64,000 nucleotides of DNA from CAZADS01 sp964483985 (GTDB lineage: Bacteria > Pseudomonadota > Alphaproteobacteria > Thalassobaculales > Thalassobaculaceae): contig CAZADS010000100.1 of the NCBI GenBank assembly GCA_964483985.1, positions 11,721-75,720 of the forward strand, in the 5' to 3' direction. Shown here one piece after another: positions 46,403 to 54,896 of this stretch. A model generated the notes under the pieces. The model saw nothing but the letters and a program-made list of their open reading frames with translations. It was not told the DNA's origin and made no database searches. Each line of letters starts with the position of its first letter. Position 1 is the stretch's first letter. The translations under genes were made by a program, and so were the position numbers.

Positions 46403-47182
46403 ATGGATTTAGGAATCGCTGGAAAGAACTCGTTAGTTTGTGCCGCCAGTAGGGGCTTAGGAAGAGGGTGTGCAGAGGCGTTGGCTGAAGCCGGTGTAAA
46501 TATTACAATTTGTTCCAGAACGGAAAAAGATATTAGAGATACAGCTAAACAAATCAGCGATAAGTATAATATAGAGGCTCGCTGGGTAGCATGCGATATA
46601 ACAAGTAATGAAGGTCGCCAATCCGCTCTTGCCGAAGCTGGAAAGGTTGACATTCTGATAAACAATGCTGGTGGTCCGCCTCCGGGTGATTTTAGAAATT
46701 GGACAAGAGATGATTGGATATCTGCAATTGATTCTAATATGTTGACCGCAATTGAACTAATTAAAAGCACAGTCGATGGTATGATGCAGAATAAATTTGG
46801 TCGTATTATTAATATTACCTCCGGTGCGGTTAAATCGCCGATTTCGATACTCGGATTATCAAATGGAGCGCGAACTGGTCTTACTGGTTTCTGTGCTGGA
46901 ATTGCCCGCGACACTATTCGTGAGGGCGTGACAATAAATGGATTGCTCCCAGGCCCGTTTGACACAGATCGACTTAGAGGGAATTTAAAAGTTCGAGCCG
47001 AGGCGGCGGGAACGACTTATCATGAAATGTATAGTAAGGCTGCAGGAGATAATCCAGCTGGAAGATTTGGTACAGCTGAAGAATTTGGGAAAACCTGCGC
47101 GTTTTTATGCAGTGTGCATGCTGGGTTTATTAATGGTCAGAATATACTGATGGATGGAGGGGCATTTCGAAGCTCAATCTAG
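46403..47182 (+). CDS. Short-chain dehydrogenase/reductase
   Basis: This is a 259-residue SDR with CAASRGLGRG as the cofactor loop (from residue 12; the usual TGG is replaced by CAA), NNAGGPPPG near 87, the Ser in NITSGAVKSP, and NGARTGLTGFCAGIA where the classical Y-x3-K should lie. The Tyr of the catalytic motif is replaced by Asn here, while Arg occupies the area of Lys, so catalysis may be altered. This branch is annotated as 3-oxoacyl-ACP reductase-like. ATG 46403 has AGGGAGGG about 5 nt upstream. It follows hdaA by 16 nt. Confidence 0.83.
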   Translation: MDLGIAGKNSLVCAASRGLGRGCAEALAEAGVNITICSRTEKDIRDTAKQISDKYNIEARWVACDITSNEGRQSALAEAGKVDILINNAGGPPPGDFRNWTRDDWISAIDSNMLTAIELIKSTVDGMMQNKFGRIINITSGAVKSPISILGLSNGARTGLTGFCAGIARDTIREGVTINGLLPGPFDTDRLRGNLKVRAEAAGTTYHEMYSKAAGDNPAGRFGTAEEFGKTCAFLCSVHAGFINGQNILMDGGAFRSSI

Positions 47183-47325
47183 TTGGTTCGGCTAAGTCCA
47201 AACACCATCGTACTAGCGCTGAGTTAAATGTTAGTTTCAACTCAAATTCCGTTAGTTCTAGAAGTATAATTATTATTTATTTACAGTGCACGGGTACTGT
47301 GTGGGCTTTATGATCTGGCCAAGTC

Positions 47326-47355
47326 AAATACATTTTGCTTTCATAAAATGTATTT
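47326..47355. repeat. Perfect 11-bp AT-rich inverted repeat
   Basis: AAATACATTTT (47326-47336) and AAAATGTATTT (47345-47355) are exact reverse complements around an 8-nt loop. The stem is almost free of G/C pairs and no U-tract follows, so it is not a convincing terminator. It lies 32 bp upstream of the TATAAT box of the small RNA candidate and could be an operator. Confidence 0.55.
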
Positions 47356-47387
47356 ATTAATTAGCTAGGGACGTATTTTAAACAACT

Positions 47388-47393
47388 TATAAT
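47388..47393 (+). promoter_or_regulatory. Consensus -10 box of the small RNA candidate
   Basis: A perfect TATAAT occurs here and would place the transcription start at about 47399-47402. No TTGACA-like -35 is found 16-18 bp upstream (the bases there are CTAGGG), so the promoter may depend on an activator or the match may be by chance in AT-rich DNA. Confidence 0.4.
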
Positions 47394-47397
47394 TTCC

Positions 47398-47517
47398 GTA
47401 ATCGGGAGAAGAAAACTGGGGTTCGCTTTGTCAAGCGATATCATGAGTTTTTTAAATTTTCAAAGACTCTGATTCAGCATCCGATTACTCATTCCCTTCT
47501 TACGGGACTGAGTTTTT
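47398..47517 (+). ncRNA. Candidate structured small RNA of about 120 nt, or riboswitch-like leader
   Basis: The segment can fold into a closing stem GTAATCGG (47398-47405) with CCGATTAC (47481-47488). This encloses a 6-bp hairpin TCGCTT-TGTC-AAGCGA (47423-47438) and an 8-pair hairpin between GAGTTTTT (47445-47452) and AAAGACTC (47462-47469). An intrinsic terminator follows directly. It lies in a 740-bp gap without open frames, has a TATAAT box just upstream, and ppk starts only 405 bp later, so an independent sRNA is more likely than a ppk leader. I do not recognise a known RNA family. The fold was found by eye, not by energy calculation. Confidence 0.45.
47487..47517 (+). terminator. Intrinsic terminator of the small RNA candidate
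   Basis: ACTCA (47487-47491) pairs with TGAGT (47509-47513), and TCCC (47493-47496) with GGGA (47504-47507), separated by one T-C mismatch, with a 7-nt loop. A run of five T follows (47513-47517). This is the clearest plus-strand intrinsic terminator in the window. It could also stop read-through from the SDR gene 305 bp upstream. Its first bases are shared with the closing stem of the sRNA candidate, so the two structures are partly exclusive. Confidence 0.6.
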
Positions 47518-47922
47518 ATCGTCGAGCCTATAGATTAACAAAAAAGCAGGATATTTTCCGCATCTTTTAAATTACAACGGCGCTTATCTTAAACGTTTTG
47601 GCCAGCAAGTCATGGATAACACTGCTTAAATTTATATAGAAGTTTATGGTGTTTTTAATAAATTTTTTCTCCTCACTCCGTTTGGAATTAATTCATGTTA
47701 TTTCCGAATAAAATTGGAGGTATTAAAAACAAATTCCAACTTCTTCAACTGATACGAGGAAATGGGATACTTTTATTCAGGTTTTTTATCGAAGGTTAAA
47801 ATTTTACCAACGGCATAATTTATTAGGTAAGTTGATCAAAGATTAACTTGTAGTAAAGTAAAAGTTTTTATGATGATGTGATAAAGGATTAGTACGAATA
47901 GCTAGTCTGGGTGGAGCAATTT
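47518..47922. other. Intergenic region upstream of ppk
   Basis: These 405 bp are AT-rich, with frequent stops in all frames read. They must contain the ppk promoter. TTGATC near 47834 lies about 90 bp before the start, but no well-spaced -10 partner is clear. I see no RNA gene or repeat in this part. Confidence 0.4.
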
Positions 47923-50073
47923 ATGAGTACCAGTGATCTGATTGCGGAGGACGTGGATCTATCTGTTTCACCCGCTAGATTTTTTAATAGAGAGCTTTCT
48001 TGGCTTGCGTTTAATGCGCGAGTATTGGAAGAAGCTTCGAACCCTAATAACCCGTTGTTGGAGCGGCTTAGGTTCATATCAATCTCCAGTTCGAACCTCG
48101 ATGAATTTTATATGGTTCGCGTGTCGGGATTGAAGGCCGTTGTGAACGCAAAAGTTGCAGCCCTGAGTCCCGACGGTTTAACAGGAGCCCAACAATTAAT
48201 TAAAATTGTTCACGATGTTTCGAGACTTGTAAAAGATCAGCAAAATTGTTTTAAAAATCTACGATTAGAACTCAAAGGGGCTGGCTTCCATTTGGTGGAT
48301 TATGTCGATCTAAAAAATAGGGATAAAAAGTGGTTAAAGGATTATTTTCTAGAGCAAATTTTTCCTGTTATGACACCACTAGCGATTGACCCTGCCCACC
48401 CGTTTCCCTTTTTTCCAAACCGAGGGGCGTGTTTAGTACTACGGTTAAAACGAGTCTCTGATGACATCGATATGGAAGCGTTACTTCCGTTACCGGATAA
48501 GGTTGGTAGATTCCTTCGACTTCCTGGTAAAGACGTTCGTTTTATAACTATGGAACAAGTAGTACTTGAACATTTGAGTGAAATATTTCCTAATTTTTCG
48601 GTATCCGGTGTCGGAATCTTTCGTGTGTTACGTGATAGCGAGATGGAAATCGATGAAGAGGCTGAGGATTTAGTAGATTCGTTTGAAACTGCGCTTCGTA
48701 GGAGGAGGAGAGGAAACGTTATTCAACTTTCCGTTAATTCATTGATGCCGAAAGATCTCCAAACGTTCGTTGTTAATGAACTTGGGTGCGAGGAAGACGA
48801 TGTGTTCTCGTTGGAAGAAATGGTGGGATTGGCTGATCTATCACAGTTGATCGCTGACGACCGGCCAGATCTTTTGTGGGAGCCTTTCAATGCTCGGTTT
48901 CCAGAAAGAATTAGAGATTTCGGCGGCGATTGTCTGGCAGCAATCCGAGCAAAAGATATAATCGTTCATCATCCGTACGAAAGCTTTGATGTAGTCGTTC
49001 AATTTTTGAGGCAAGCTGCAATTGACCCATCGGTAGTCGCCATAAAACAAACACTCTATAGGACCACTGAGGATTCTCCAATTGTGAAAGCGCTAATGGA
49101 GGCGGCGGAGTCTGGCAAATCGGTTACAGCGATGGTGGAATTGAAGGCGAGATTTGATGAGGAGACGAATATTCGCTTGGCGCGTGATTTAGAACTTTCA
49201 GGCGTTCAGGTTGTATATGGTTTTGTTGATTTGAAAACGCATGCCAAAATATCTTTAGTCGTTCGTCGTGAAGGGGGACAGTTGAAGAATTACGCGCATT
49301 TCGGTACTGGAAATTATCATCCTATAACTGCAAAGATATATACGGATCTTTCTTTTTTTACGTGTGATCAAGTTATGTGTCGGGATGCGGCGCGTATTTT
49401 TAATTATATGACCGGCTATGCAACTCCAGTCGATATGGAAAAGATTTCCCTGTCGCCATTATCTTTGCGGGAGAACATTAAAGAATTGGTTAGCAATGAA
49501 ATAGAATTTGCCGTTTCAGGACAACCGGGGAGCATTTGGGCAAAAATGAATTCTTTGGTAGACCCGGAAATGATTGATATGTTTTACAATGCTTCAGAGG
49601 CCGGTGTGGAGATAAACTTAGTTGTTCGTGGTATATGTTGTCTTCGCCCTGGTATCCCAGGTTTGTCTAGTAACATCCGAGTCAAAAGTATTGTAGGTCG
49701 TTTTCTGGAACACGCCCGAATAATTTGTTTTGGTAACGGTTATAAATTGCCATCGGATAGTGCGAAAATTTTTATTTCTTCTGCCGATTGGATGCCCCGA
49801 AATCTAGATAGAAGAGTCGAACATTTCGTTCCAATCGAAAACGTAACGGTTCGTCGCCAAGTTTTGGATGAAATTATGTGGGCTAATTTAAAAGATGAAA
49901 CAAATTCTTGGATTCTTGGGGCTGATGGTAATTTTAATCGCGTAATACCATCAGGTAATACCTTCTCTGCACATGATTATTTTATGACAAATCCTAGTTT
50001 ATCGGGTCAAGGGACAGCCAATCACAAGGATAGCAAACATTCATTAGGCCCTACTAGTGTGGATACCTTGTGA
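47923..50073 (+). CDS. ppk: Polyphosphate kinase 1
   Basis: Ppk1 makes long-chain polyphosphate from ATP. The 716-residue protein has the N-terminal FFNRELSWLAFNARVLEEA, a middle domain with PFPFFPNRGACLVLRLKR, and the C-terminal PLD-like catalytic domains with the autophosphorylated His region LKTHAKISLVVRREG and HFGTGNYHP. ATG 47923 has GGAG about 6 nt upstream; GTG 47911 would add four residues. It is coupled to ppx by a 4-nt overlap (GTGA), so polymer synthesis and breakdown genes are co-expressed. Confidence 0.96.
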   Translation: MSTSDLIAEDVDLSVSPARFFNRELSWLAFNARVLEEASNPNNPLLERLRFISISSSNLDEFYMVRVSGLKAVVNAKVAALSPDGLTGAQQLIKIVHDVSRLVKDQQNCFKNLRLELKGAGFHLVDYVDLKNRDKKWLKDYFLEQIFPVMTPLAIDPAHPFPFFPNRGACLVLRLKRVSDDIDMEALLPLPDKVGRFLRLPGKDVRFITMEQVVLEHLSEIFPNFSVSGVGIFRVLRDSEMEIDEEAEDLVDSFETALRRRRRGNVIQLSVNSLMPKDLQTFVVNELGCEEDDVFSLEEMVGLADLSQLIADDRPDLLWEPFNARFPERIRDFGGDCLAAIRAKDIIVHHPYESFDVVVQFLRQAAIDPSVVAIKQTLYRTTEDSPIVKALMEAAESGKSVTAMVELKARFDEETNIRLARDLELSGVQVVYGFVDLKTHAKISLVVRREGGQLKNYAHFGTGNYHPITAKIYTDLSFFTCDQVMCRDAARIFNYMTGYATPVDMEKISLSPLSLRENIKELVSNEIEFAVSGQPGSIWAKMNSLVDPEMIDMFYNASEAGVEINLVVRGICCLRPGIPGLSSNIRVKSIVGRFLEHARIICFGNGYKLPSDSAKIFISSADWMPRNLDRRVEHFVPIENVTVRRQVLDEIMWANLKDETNSWILGADGNFNRVIPSGNTFSAHDYFMTNPSLSGQGTANHKDSKHSLGPTSVDTL

Positions 50074-51599
50074 TTGAAAAGCGGGTGGTAGGAAAAATTT
50101 CGTCTTCGGAACAAAAAGAGAATAGGGTCGGTATAATCGATATCGGTTCAAATTCAGTTCGGTTGGTCGTATTTGAAACAGGTCACCGTATATCGATACC
50201 TATATTTAATGAAAAAGCTCTTTGTGGTTTAGGAACAGATTTGAAAAGAACCGGTCGTTTATCAGCTACGGGGAGAGTTTCTGCTATTGTTAATATTGGG
50301 AGATTCGTTGAGCTGGTCCGGGATATGAATCTCGTTAGCCTTGAAATTCTTGCAACTGCAGCCGTGCGTGAGGCCATCAACGGCGTAGACTTTGTTGAGG
50401 ACTTGGAGCGCCGATTTAATTTTACAGTAAAAATTTTATCCGGTGATGAGGAAGCCCAACTTTCCGCATACGGAGTAATAAGTTCTTTTCCAAAAGCTGA
50501 TGGGTTTGTTGGTGACCTTGGTGGTGGAAGTTTAGAGTTAATAGACATAAAAAATTCCGCGCCAATGGATTCTATAACCCTTCCACTCGGTTCACTTCTA
50601 ATGAAGCAACTCCGAAATAATTCAATACGGAAAGTACAGCTGACAATTGATGAGCACCTGCAAAAATTGGCATTGTTAGAGCGAATGAAAGGTCGACCAT
50701 TTTATGCTGTGGGCGGAGCGTGGCGAAGTTTGGCCCATTTGCACATGGCAGAAACTGGATATCCTATAAAAATTATACATGGTTACGAAATAACAAACAA
50801 AATTGCCATTCGCTATTTTGATAAATTAGCTAACCAGAATAAAAACAAATTAAAGAGCCTCCCTAAAATATCCAAGCGGCGAGCAGAAGACCTTCCCATC
50901 GCTGCATTAATCCTTTCTCGTCTTTTAATATTTGGTAAAAGTAGTGGGGTCGTTTTTTCATCGTTTGGTCTAAGAGAGGGAAGTCTTTACAATCGTCTAA
51001 CTCCAGTTGAAAAATCTACCGACCCGCTTTTAACAAGTTGTATGGAAATTGCTGAGAAATCCCAGCGGTTTCCCATAGCGGGTAACTTTTTTGACGAATG
51101 GATATTTCAATTGCTGGCAGATTTATCGGAAGACGATAAGCGTTTGGTATCTGCGGTTTGCATCCTTTCCGACATTGCCTGGTCCGAGCATCCTAGTTAT
51201 CGAGCGGAGCACGCATTTTTTCGTGTTGTTAGGTTACCAGTGGTTGGATTGGATCACAAAGATCGAGTATTTATGGGGCTATCTATATTCGCACGATATG
51301 GCGGACGAACCGATTTTGCTAGTATTAAGGAAACTGTTTCGATTATCTCTCCTCAACGTCGTAAAATAGCGATAATATCTGGTTTGACTTTGAGATTGGG
51401 TCTAACTTTGTCTGCAGATGCAGGAAGCCTAATTTCCAATACAAAAATTGAGGTTGGAGATGAGCAAATATCAATTTTTTACCCGTGGACCATGGCTGCC
51501 GTGCACGGAGACATAATTGGGCGCCGTATCGAAGATTTATCCAAAGCCCTAGGGAAGTATGTTGTTATTGAACCGTTTGCGTCAGGGATAGATAATTAA
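50070..51599 (+). CDS. ppx: Ppx/GppA exopolyphosphatase
   Basis: This 509-residue protein of the ASKHA fold removes terminal phosphates from polyphosphate or converts pppGpp to ppGpp. It has the phosphate-1 motif VGIIDIGSNSVRLVVFE (from residue 20), the phosphate-2 GDLGGGSLELID near 150, and a C-terminal HD-like helical domain. The start is the GTG that overlaps the ppk stop. It converges on rnd with a 2-bp gap. The N-terminus is about 18 residues longer than E. coli Ppx. Confidence 0.93.
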   Translation: MIEKRVVGKISSSEQKENRVGIIDIGSNSVRLVVFETGHRISIPIFNEKALCGLGTDLKRTGRLSATGRVSAIVNIGRFVELVRDMNLVSLEILATAAVREAINGVDFVEDLERRFNFTVKILSGDEEAQLSAYGVISSFPKADGFVGDLGGGSLELIDIKNSAPMDSITLPLGSLLMKQLRNNSIRKVQLTIDEHLQKLALLERMKGRPFYAVGGAWRSLAHLHMAETGYPIKIIHGYEITNKIAIRYFDKLANQNKNKLKSLPKISKRRAEDLPIAALILSRLLIFGKSSGVVFSSFGLREGSLYNRLTPVEKSTDPLLTSCMEIAEKSQRFPIAGNFFDEWIFQLLADLSEDDKRLVSAVCILSDIAWSEHPSYRAEHAFFRVVRLPVVGLDHKDRVFMGLSIFARYGGRTDFASIKETVSIISPQRRKIAIISGLTLRLGLTLSADAGSLISNTKIEVGDEQISIFYPWTMAAVHGDIIGRRIEDLSKALGKYVVIEPFASGIDN

Positions 51600-51601
51600 A
51601 T

Positions 51602-52756
51602 TTACTTTTGTAGTCGAATTAATTTAACGGAAGTTCCTCTAGCAGATAGGGCTACACGACCTTTTTTTAATAAAAGGGCATCTTCGCCAAATATGCGCCG
51701 ACGCCATCCACTTAAAGCAATAACGTCTGCATTATCATCTGTTGCAATTGCCTCGAGATCTTGGGTGGTAGCGATTAGTTTTTGGGCAACTTCGTGTGTT
51801 TCGCATTTCATTTTGAGTAGTACTTTTAATAACTCAACTATTGCTGGATTAGCCTTTGTTACATTATTTTTCGGATTGAGATTGGGAATATTAGTTAGTG
51901 GCTGATCTAAAACTTTTTTAACTACAGCCAGAATTTCTCCCCCTGATGAACCAGATGCAAAGTGTAAGGAAATATTCCGTACTTTCGTTAGATTATCTAT
52001 AGTTCTAGGCGCTCTAGCTGCTATATCTAAAAGCACGTCATCCCTAAGTATACGGTTCCTAGGAACGTTGGTTTTTTGCGCTTTCATCTCCCGAAAAGCA
52101 GCTAGTTCGTGCACTAAAGCTATAAACCTTGGTTTTCCAGATCTGATTTTTAAACGACGCCAGGCATTTTGGGGATCATTTTTATACGTATCGGGGTTAG
52201 TTATAATTTTAATTTCTTCTTCGAGCCATGTTTCACGATTTCTCTCTCGGAGTTGAGTTTGGAGGTTTTCATAAACATTTCTTAGATATATGACATCAGA
52301 AAGAGCGTACCCGATTTGTTGTTTCGTGAGCGGGCGTTTTGACCAATCAGTAAAACGAGAAGATTTATCAATCTCAATGCCGATAAGCTTGCGAACTAAA
52401 TTGTCATAACTAATCGCCTCGCCATATCCACATACCATTGCGCTTATTTGGGTGTCAAATAAAGGGCTTGGCAGATTTCCAGATAGATTAAAAAATATTT
52501 CCATATCCTGTCGGCAGGCGTGGAAAACTTTTAAGACATCTGGGTTAGCCATAAGACCAAAGAGCGGAGTTAAGTCTATGTCCTTCACAAGAGGGTCTAT
52601 TGCTATTGCTTCGTCTTTTCCTGCTAATTGTATTAGACATAGTTTGGGATAATACGTCCGTTCACGCATGAATTCTGTATCGACGCAAATAAACTTCTCT
52701 CTCGAGAATTTATCACAAACTGCACTGAGCTCTTTTTGATCTGATATGACTGACAT
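51602..52756 (-). CDS. rnd: Ribonuclease D
   Basis: RNase D is a 3'-5' exoribonuclease that trims tRNA and other small RNA precursors. The 384-residue protein has the DEDD exonuclease domain with FICVDTEFMRE (motif I, Asp and Glu near residues 21-24), a motif II Asp near 80 in VFHACRQDMEIF, and motif III TDWSKRPLTKQQIGYALSDVIYL with Tyr and Asp. An HRDC domain (about 200-280) and a C-terminal extension follow. Two stem-loops lie in the 260-bp region upstream. Confidence 0.94.
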   Translation of the reverse strand: MSVISDQKELSAVCDKFSREKFICVDTEFMRERTYYPKLCLIQLAGKDEAIAIDPLVKDIDLTPLFGLMANPDVLKVFHACRQDMEIFFNLSGNLPSPLFDTQISAMVCGYGEAISYDNLVRKLIGIEIDKSSRFTDWSKRPLTKQQIGYALSDVIYLRNVYENLQTQLRERNRETWLEEEIKIITNPDTYKNDPQNAWRRLKIRSGKPRFIALVHELAAFREMKAQKTNVPRNRILRDDVLLDIAARAPRTIDNLTKVRNISLHFASGSSGGEILAVVKKVLDQPLTNIPNLNPKNNVTKANPAIVELLKVLLKMKCETHEVAQKLIATTQDLEAIATDDNADVIALSGWRRRIFGEDALLLKKGRVALSARGTSVKLIRLQK

Positions 52757-52809
52757 GGGATGCCTATAATTTTATTTTGTGTGGCTAGAAAGCGAAAAAA
52801 TGAAGTGCC

Positions 52810-52841
52810 AATTATTTGATTGATGAAATCCTCAAATAATT
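52810..52841. repeat. Perfect 10-bp inverted repeat upstream of rnd
   Basis: AATTATTTGA (52810-52819) and TCAAATAATT (52832-52841) are exact reverse complements around a 12-nt loop. The hairpin starts 54 bp upstream of the rnd start, inside what would be its leader. No T-tract follows on the minus strand, so it does not look like a terminator. It could be an operator or an mRNA leader structure. Confidence 0.6.
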
Positions 52842-52885
52842 TTCACAAGATTGGAAGTTGAGTTATGCATTCTTAGCAATTTTAA

Positions 52886-52947
52886 GGAAGACATCAGCTT
52901 GTAATTTAAAATAAAAATTAGCAAACTATTTTTGCTTGTTGTCTTCC
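52886..52947. repeat. 8-bp inverted repeat enclosing two smaller stems
   Basis: GGAAGACA (52886-52893) and TGTCTTCC (52940-52947) pair perfectly. Within the 46-nt interior, AGCAAA (52920-52925) pairs with TTTGCT (52931-52936), and TAATTT (52902-52907) with AAATTA (52915-52920); these two share one base. The branched fold lies between the GGDEF gene and rnd, both on the minus strand. It could be an RNA processing site or a small structured RNA. Confidence 0.5.
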
Positions 52948-53016
52948 AAATTAGGGTAGCTAAAAATAGTGTATTGCTCGTATAAATAATTAGGGAAGAT
53001 AAATTGGAGGATACCG

Positions 53017-53742
53017 CTATAGATGTTTGATAATATCTCGTTTTCCTTTGTACATTTGTGTATCGGCTCTAGCTAACACAGCTGTGTCTTTATCTCCAGG
53101 GGCATAATCAAATCGACCAAATGTGGCGCTGACGGTAATTTTTCGTGCGTTCCAATTCAAATTTATAGTGTTTAGAGCGTTATTCAACCCAATTATCCTA
53201 TTTGCAGCAATATCCGGTTCTACACCGGGCATAAGGATGGCGAATTCATCCCCACCTAAACGGCCCAACGAATCTGTATCTCTTATCTTCTGCCGCAAGC
53301 AATTCGCAACAGTTCGCAGAACCATGTCGCCTGCTGCATGGCCAAATGTATCGTTGACTGATTTGAATTTGTTTAAATCTGCGATCACCAACGTTCCTCC
53401 CGTTTCGTTGCGATTAGCCAAGTTAAGTACTTGGCGCAATTCCTTCAAAAATCCTCTGCGATTAAGTAAGCCTGTCAATTCATCGGTAATGGTTAAGCTT
53501 TCTAACTTTTTTATCCTTTTTTCTTGGCGCTCAATCCGTTTCTCCGCTTGTGTCATTGCTAACAACGCCAGCCGAAGCGTTACATCGTTTTCATCTTCTT
53601 CAATCGAACTGATACTAGGAACATCGTTAAGGGAAAGCAATCTCGACATTGTTGAGAGTTTACGTTCTAACTGATACATTATTGGGAGCGGTTGATCGGA
53701 TGATATCCTCTTGCTTGCCAAGATGCGTTTTGCTTGTTGCAT
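53017..53742 (-). CDS. GGDEF domain diguanylate cyclase
   Basis: The C-terminal half (about residues 80-241) is a GGDEF domain that makes cyclic di-GMP from two GTP. The active site GGDEF is intact in RLGGDEFAILMPG, and the inhibitory I-site R-x2-D (RDTD) lies exactly five residues before it, so product inhibition is likely. The N-terminal 80 residues form a charged helix and coiled coil (EKRIERQEKRIKKLE) with no recognisable sensor. ATG 53742 is chosen (241 residues, GGTGGA about 5 nt upstream); a TTG at 53769 lacks a ribosome binding site. Confidence 0.9.
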   Translation of the reverse strand: MQQAKRILASKRISSDQPLPIMYQLERKLSTMSRLLSLNDVPSISSIEEDENDVTLRLALLAMTQAEKRIERQEKRIKKLESLTITDELTGLLNRRGFLKELRQVLNLANRNETGGTLVIADLNKFKSVNDTFGHAAGDMVLRTVANCLRQKIRDTDSLGRLGGDEFAILMPGVEPDIAANRIIGLNNALNTINLNWNARKITVSATFGRFDYAPGDKDTAVLARADTQMYKGKRDIIKHL

Positions 53743-54048
53743 TGTTTCCACCGAAGTGAGTTGTTTCAATATTGGGAGAGGAGCAATTGTCGTGCCAAGC
53801 AGCGCGAAGTTATAAATAAAAAAGCTCCCAATACTTCAATAACTTAGTGGAGATAAAACGGATTTAATTTTTGAAGTTCCAAAATATAATCTTTTCCACA
53901 GGCAATAATTTCCCTTGTAGTAGCGCACGGGGATAGTAAATGTTACGTTTTATAATCGATTTCCTGCTATTATCTGAAAACAAAATAGCTTGTGTTCTAG
54001 ACTAAGATTATGTCCTTGGATTACTTGGTTTTTCGGGAGTGATGGAGG
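53743..54048. other. Intergenic region between divergent GGDEF and EipB genes
   Basis: This gap of about 300 bp holds the promoters of both genes. It contains the inverted repeat at 53770-53833 and a TATAAT at 53951-53956 on the plus strand, which has no good -35 partner. On the minus strand, TTGAAG and TTTATA 17 bp apart (within 53805-53840) form a possible promoter for the cyclase gene. No coding sequence is visible. Confidence 0.45.
53770..53833. repeat. 9-bp inverted repeat upstream of the GGDEF gene
   Basis: TATTGGGAG (53770-53778) and CTCCCAATA (53825-53833) are exact reverse complements 46 nt apart. They lie 28-92 bp upstream of the cyclase start. The distal arm falls in the spacer of the possible minus-strand promoter, so it may be a looping operator or a leader stem. 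Confidence 0.5.
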
Positions 54049-54864
54049 TTGTTTAGTTATCATAAAAGAGTTTTTATACATTACGCTTTGGTGTTGATGT
54101 ATTTTTTGTTTATTGGGCGTTCTGATGCCTTTGGGGAAGCAGCTAAAAGCTTCGCTTCACACCGTGCTTATTACCAAATGTCGTTGGGACAATCTGCGCG
54201 CAACTCTGGCATAATTGATGTCAATGGGCGAATGATGTTTGAATGGGTATCTAATTGTGACAGCTGGACCGTTGGTCAGCGGTACACTGTACGTTATTAT
54301 TTCTCCAATGGGGAAATGAATGAAACCAATACGCAATACAGCTCATGGGAGAGTAAGGACGGAAAGAATTTTCGATTTCATGTAACAAATGATTCCTCTA
54401 ATGGAAAACCAACTAAGCTCTCTGGATCTGCTTCTCTAACTGGTAACAATCTTAATATAGCAAAGTTTACTGCACCAAAATTGAAAAACTTTATACTTCC
54501 TCCAAGCACAATGTTTCCGTCTACCCATAGTTTTTTTCTTATTGATTCAGCATTAAGCGGAAAAAGGTTTATAAATATGGCTATTTTTGATGGCAGTGAA
54601 CTAGAAGGCGCTATTTCCACAAGCGTTGTGATTGGACCCAAAAAGGTCTCCCAATCGAAAACAGCGAAAATGTTATCCGGTCCGTATTGGCCAATTAGAA
54701 TGGCCTTTTTTTCAGACAAAGCTGACCAACTGGAACCGGATTATGAAATCTCAGTCGAGATGCAACTAAATGGGGTCAGCAAAGATTTAGTTCTCGATTA
54801 CGGTAATTTTACCGTGAATGTAGATTTGCTGAAGGTAGAATCTGTTAAAAGCCCGCCATGTTAA
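54049..54864 (+). CDS. eipB: EipB family cell envelope integrity protein (DUF1849)
   Basis: EipB is a periplasmic spiral beta-sheet protein needed for envelope integrity in Brucella. The 271-residue product has an N-terminal hydrophobic signal (about residues 9-25, likely cleavage after SDA), then the DUF1849 pattern ASHRAYYQMSLG, G-x-MMFEW and NCDSWTVGQRY. It also has the conserved Cys pair (NCDSW and the C-terminal PPC) that forms a disulfide in the family. The start is uncertain: TTG 54049 has GGGAG 9 nt upstream. It converges on dinB with a 32-bp gap. Confidence 0.82.
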   Translation: MFSYHKRVFIHYALVLMYFLFIGRSDAFGEAAKSFASHRAYYQMSLGQSARNSGIIDVNGRMMFEWVSNCDSWTVGQRYTVRYYFSNGEMNETNTQYSSWESKDGKNFRFHVTNDSSNGKPTKLSGSASLTGNNLNIAKFTAPKLKNFILPPSTMFPSTHSFFLIDSALSGKRFINMAIFDGSELEGAISTSVVIGPKKVSQSKTAKMLSGPYWPIRMAFFSDKADQLEPDYEISVEMQLNGVSKDLVLDYGNFTVNVDLLKVESVKSPPC

Positions 54865-54896
54865 TAGCTTGAGTGTTTTCGGCTCTACAATTTTTA

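Noticed and set aside
46345..46965. 206-codon open frame antisense to the SDR gene
   Set aside because: It overlaps a clear SDR gene with its own strong ribosome binding site and has no family features.
47326..47355. AT-rich inverted repeat as terminator of the upstream SDR gene
   Set aside because: The stem has almost no G/C pairs and no T-run follows, so it is listed only as a repeat.
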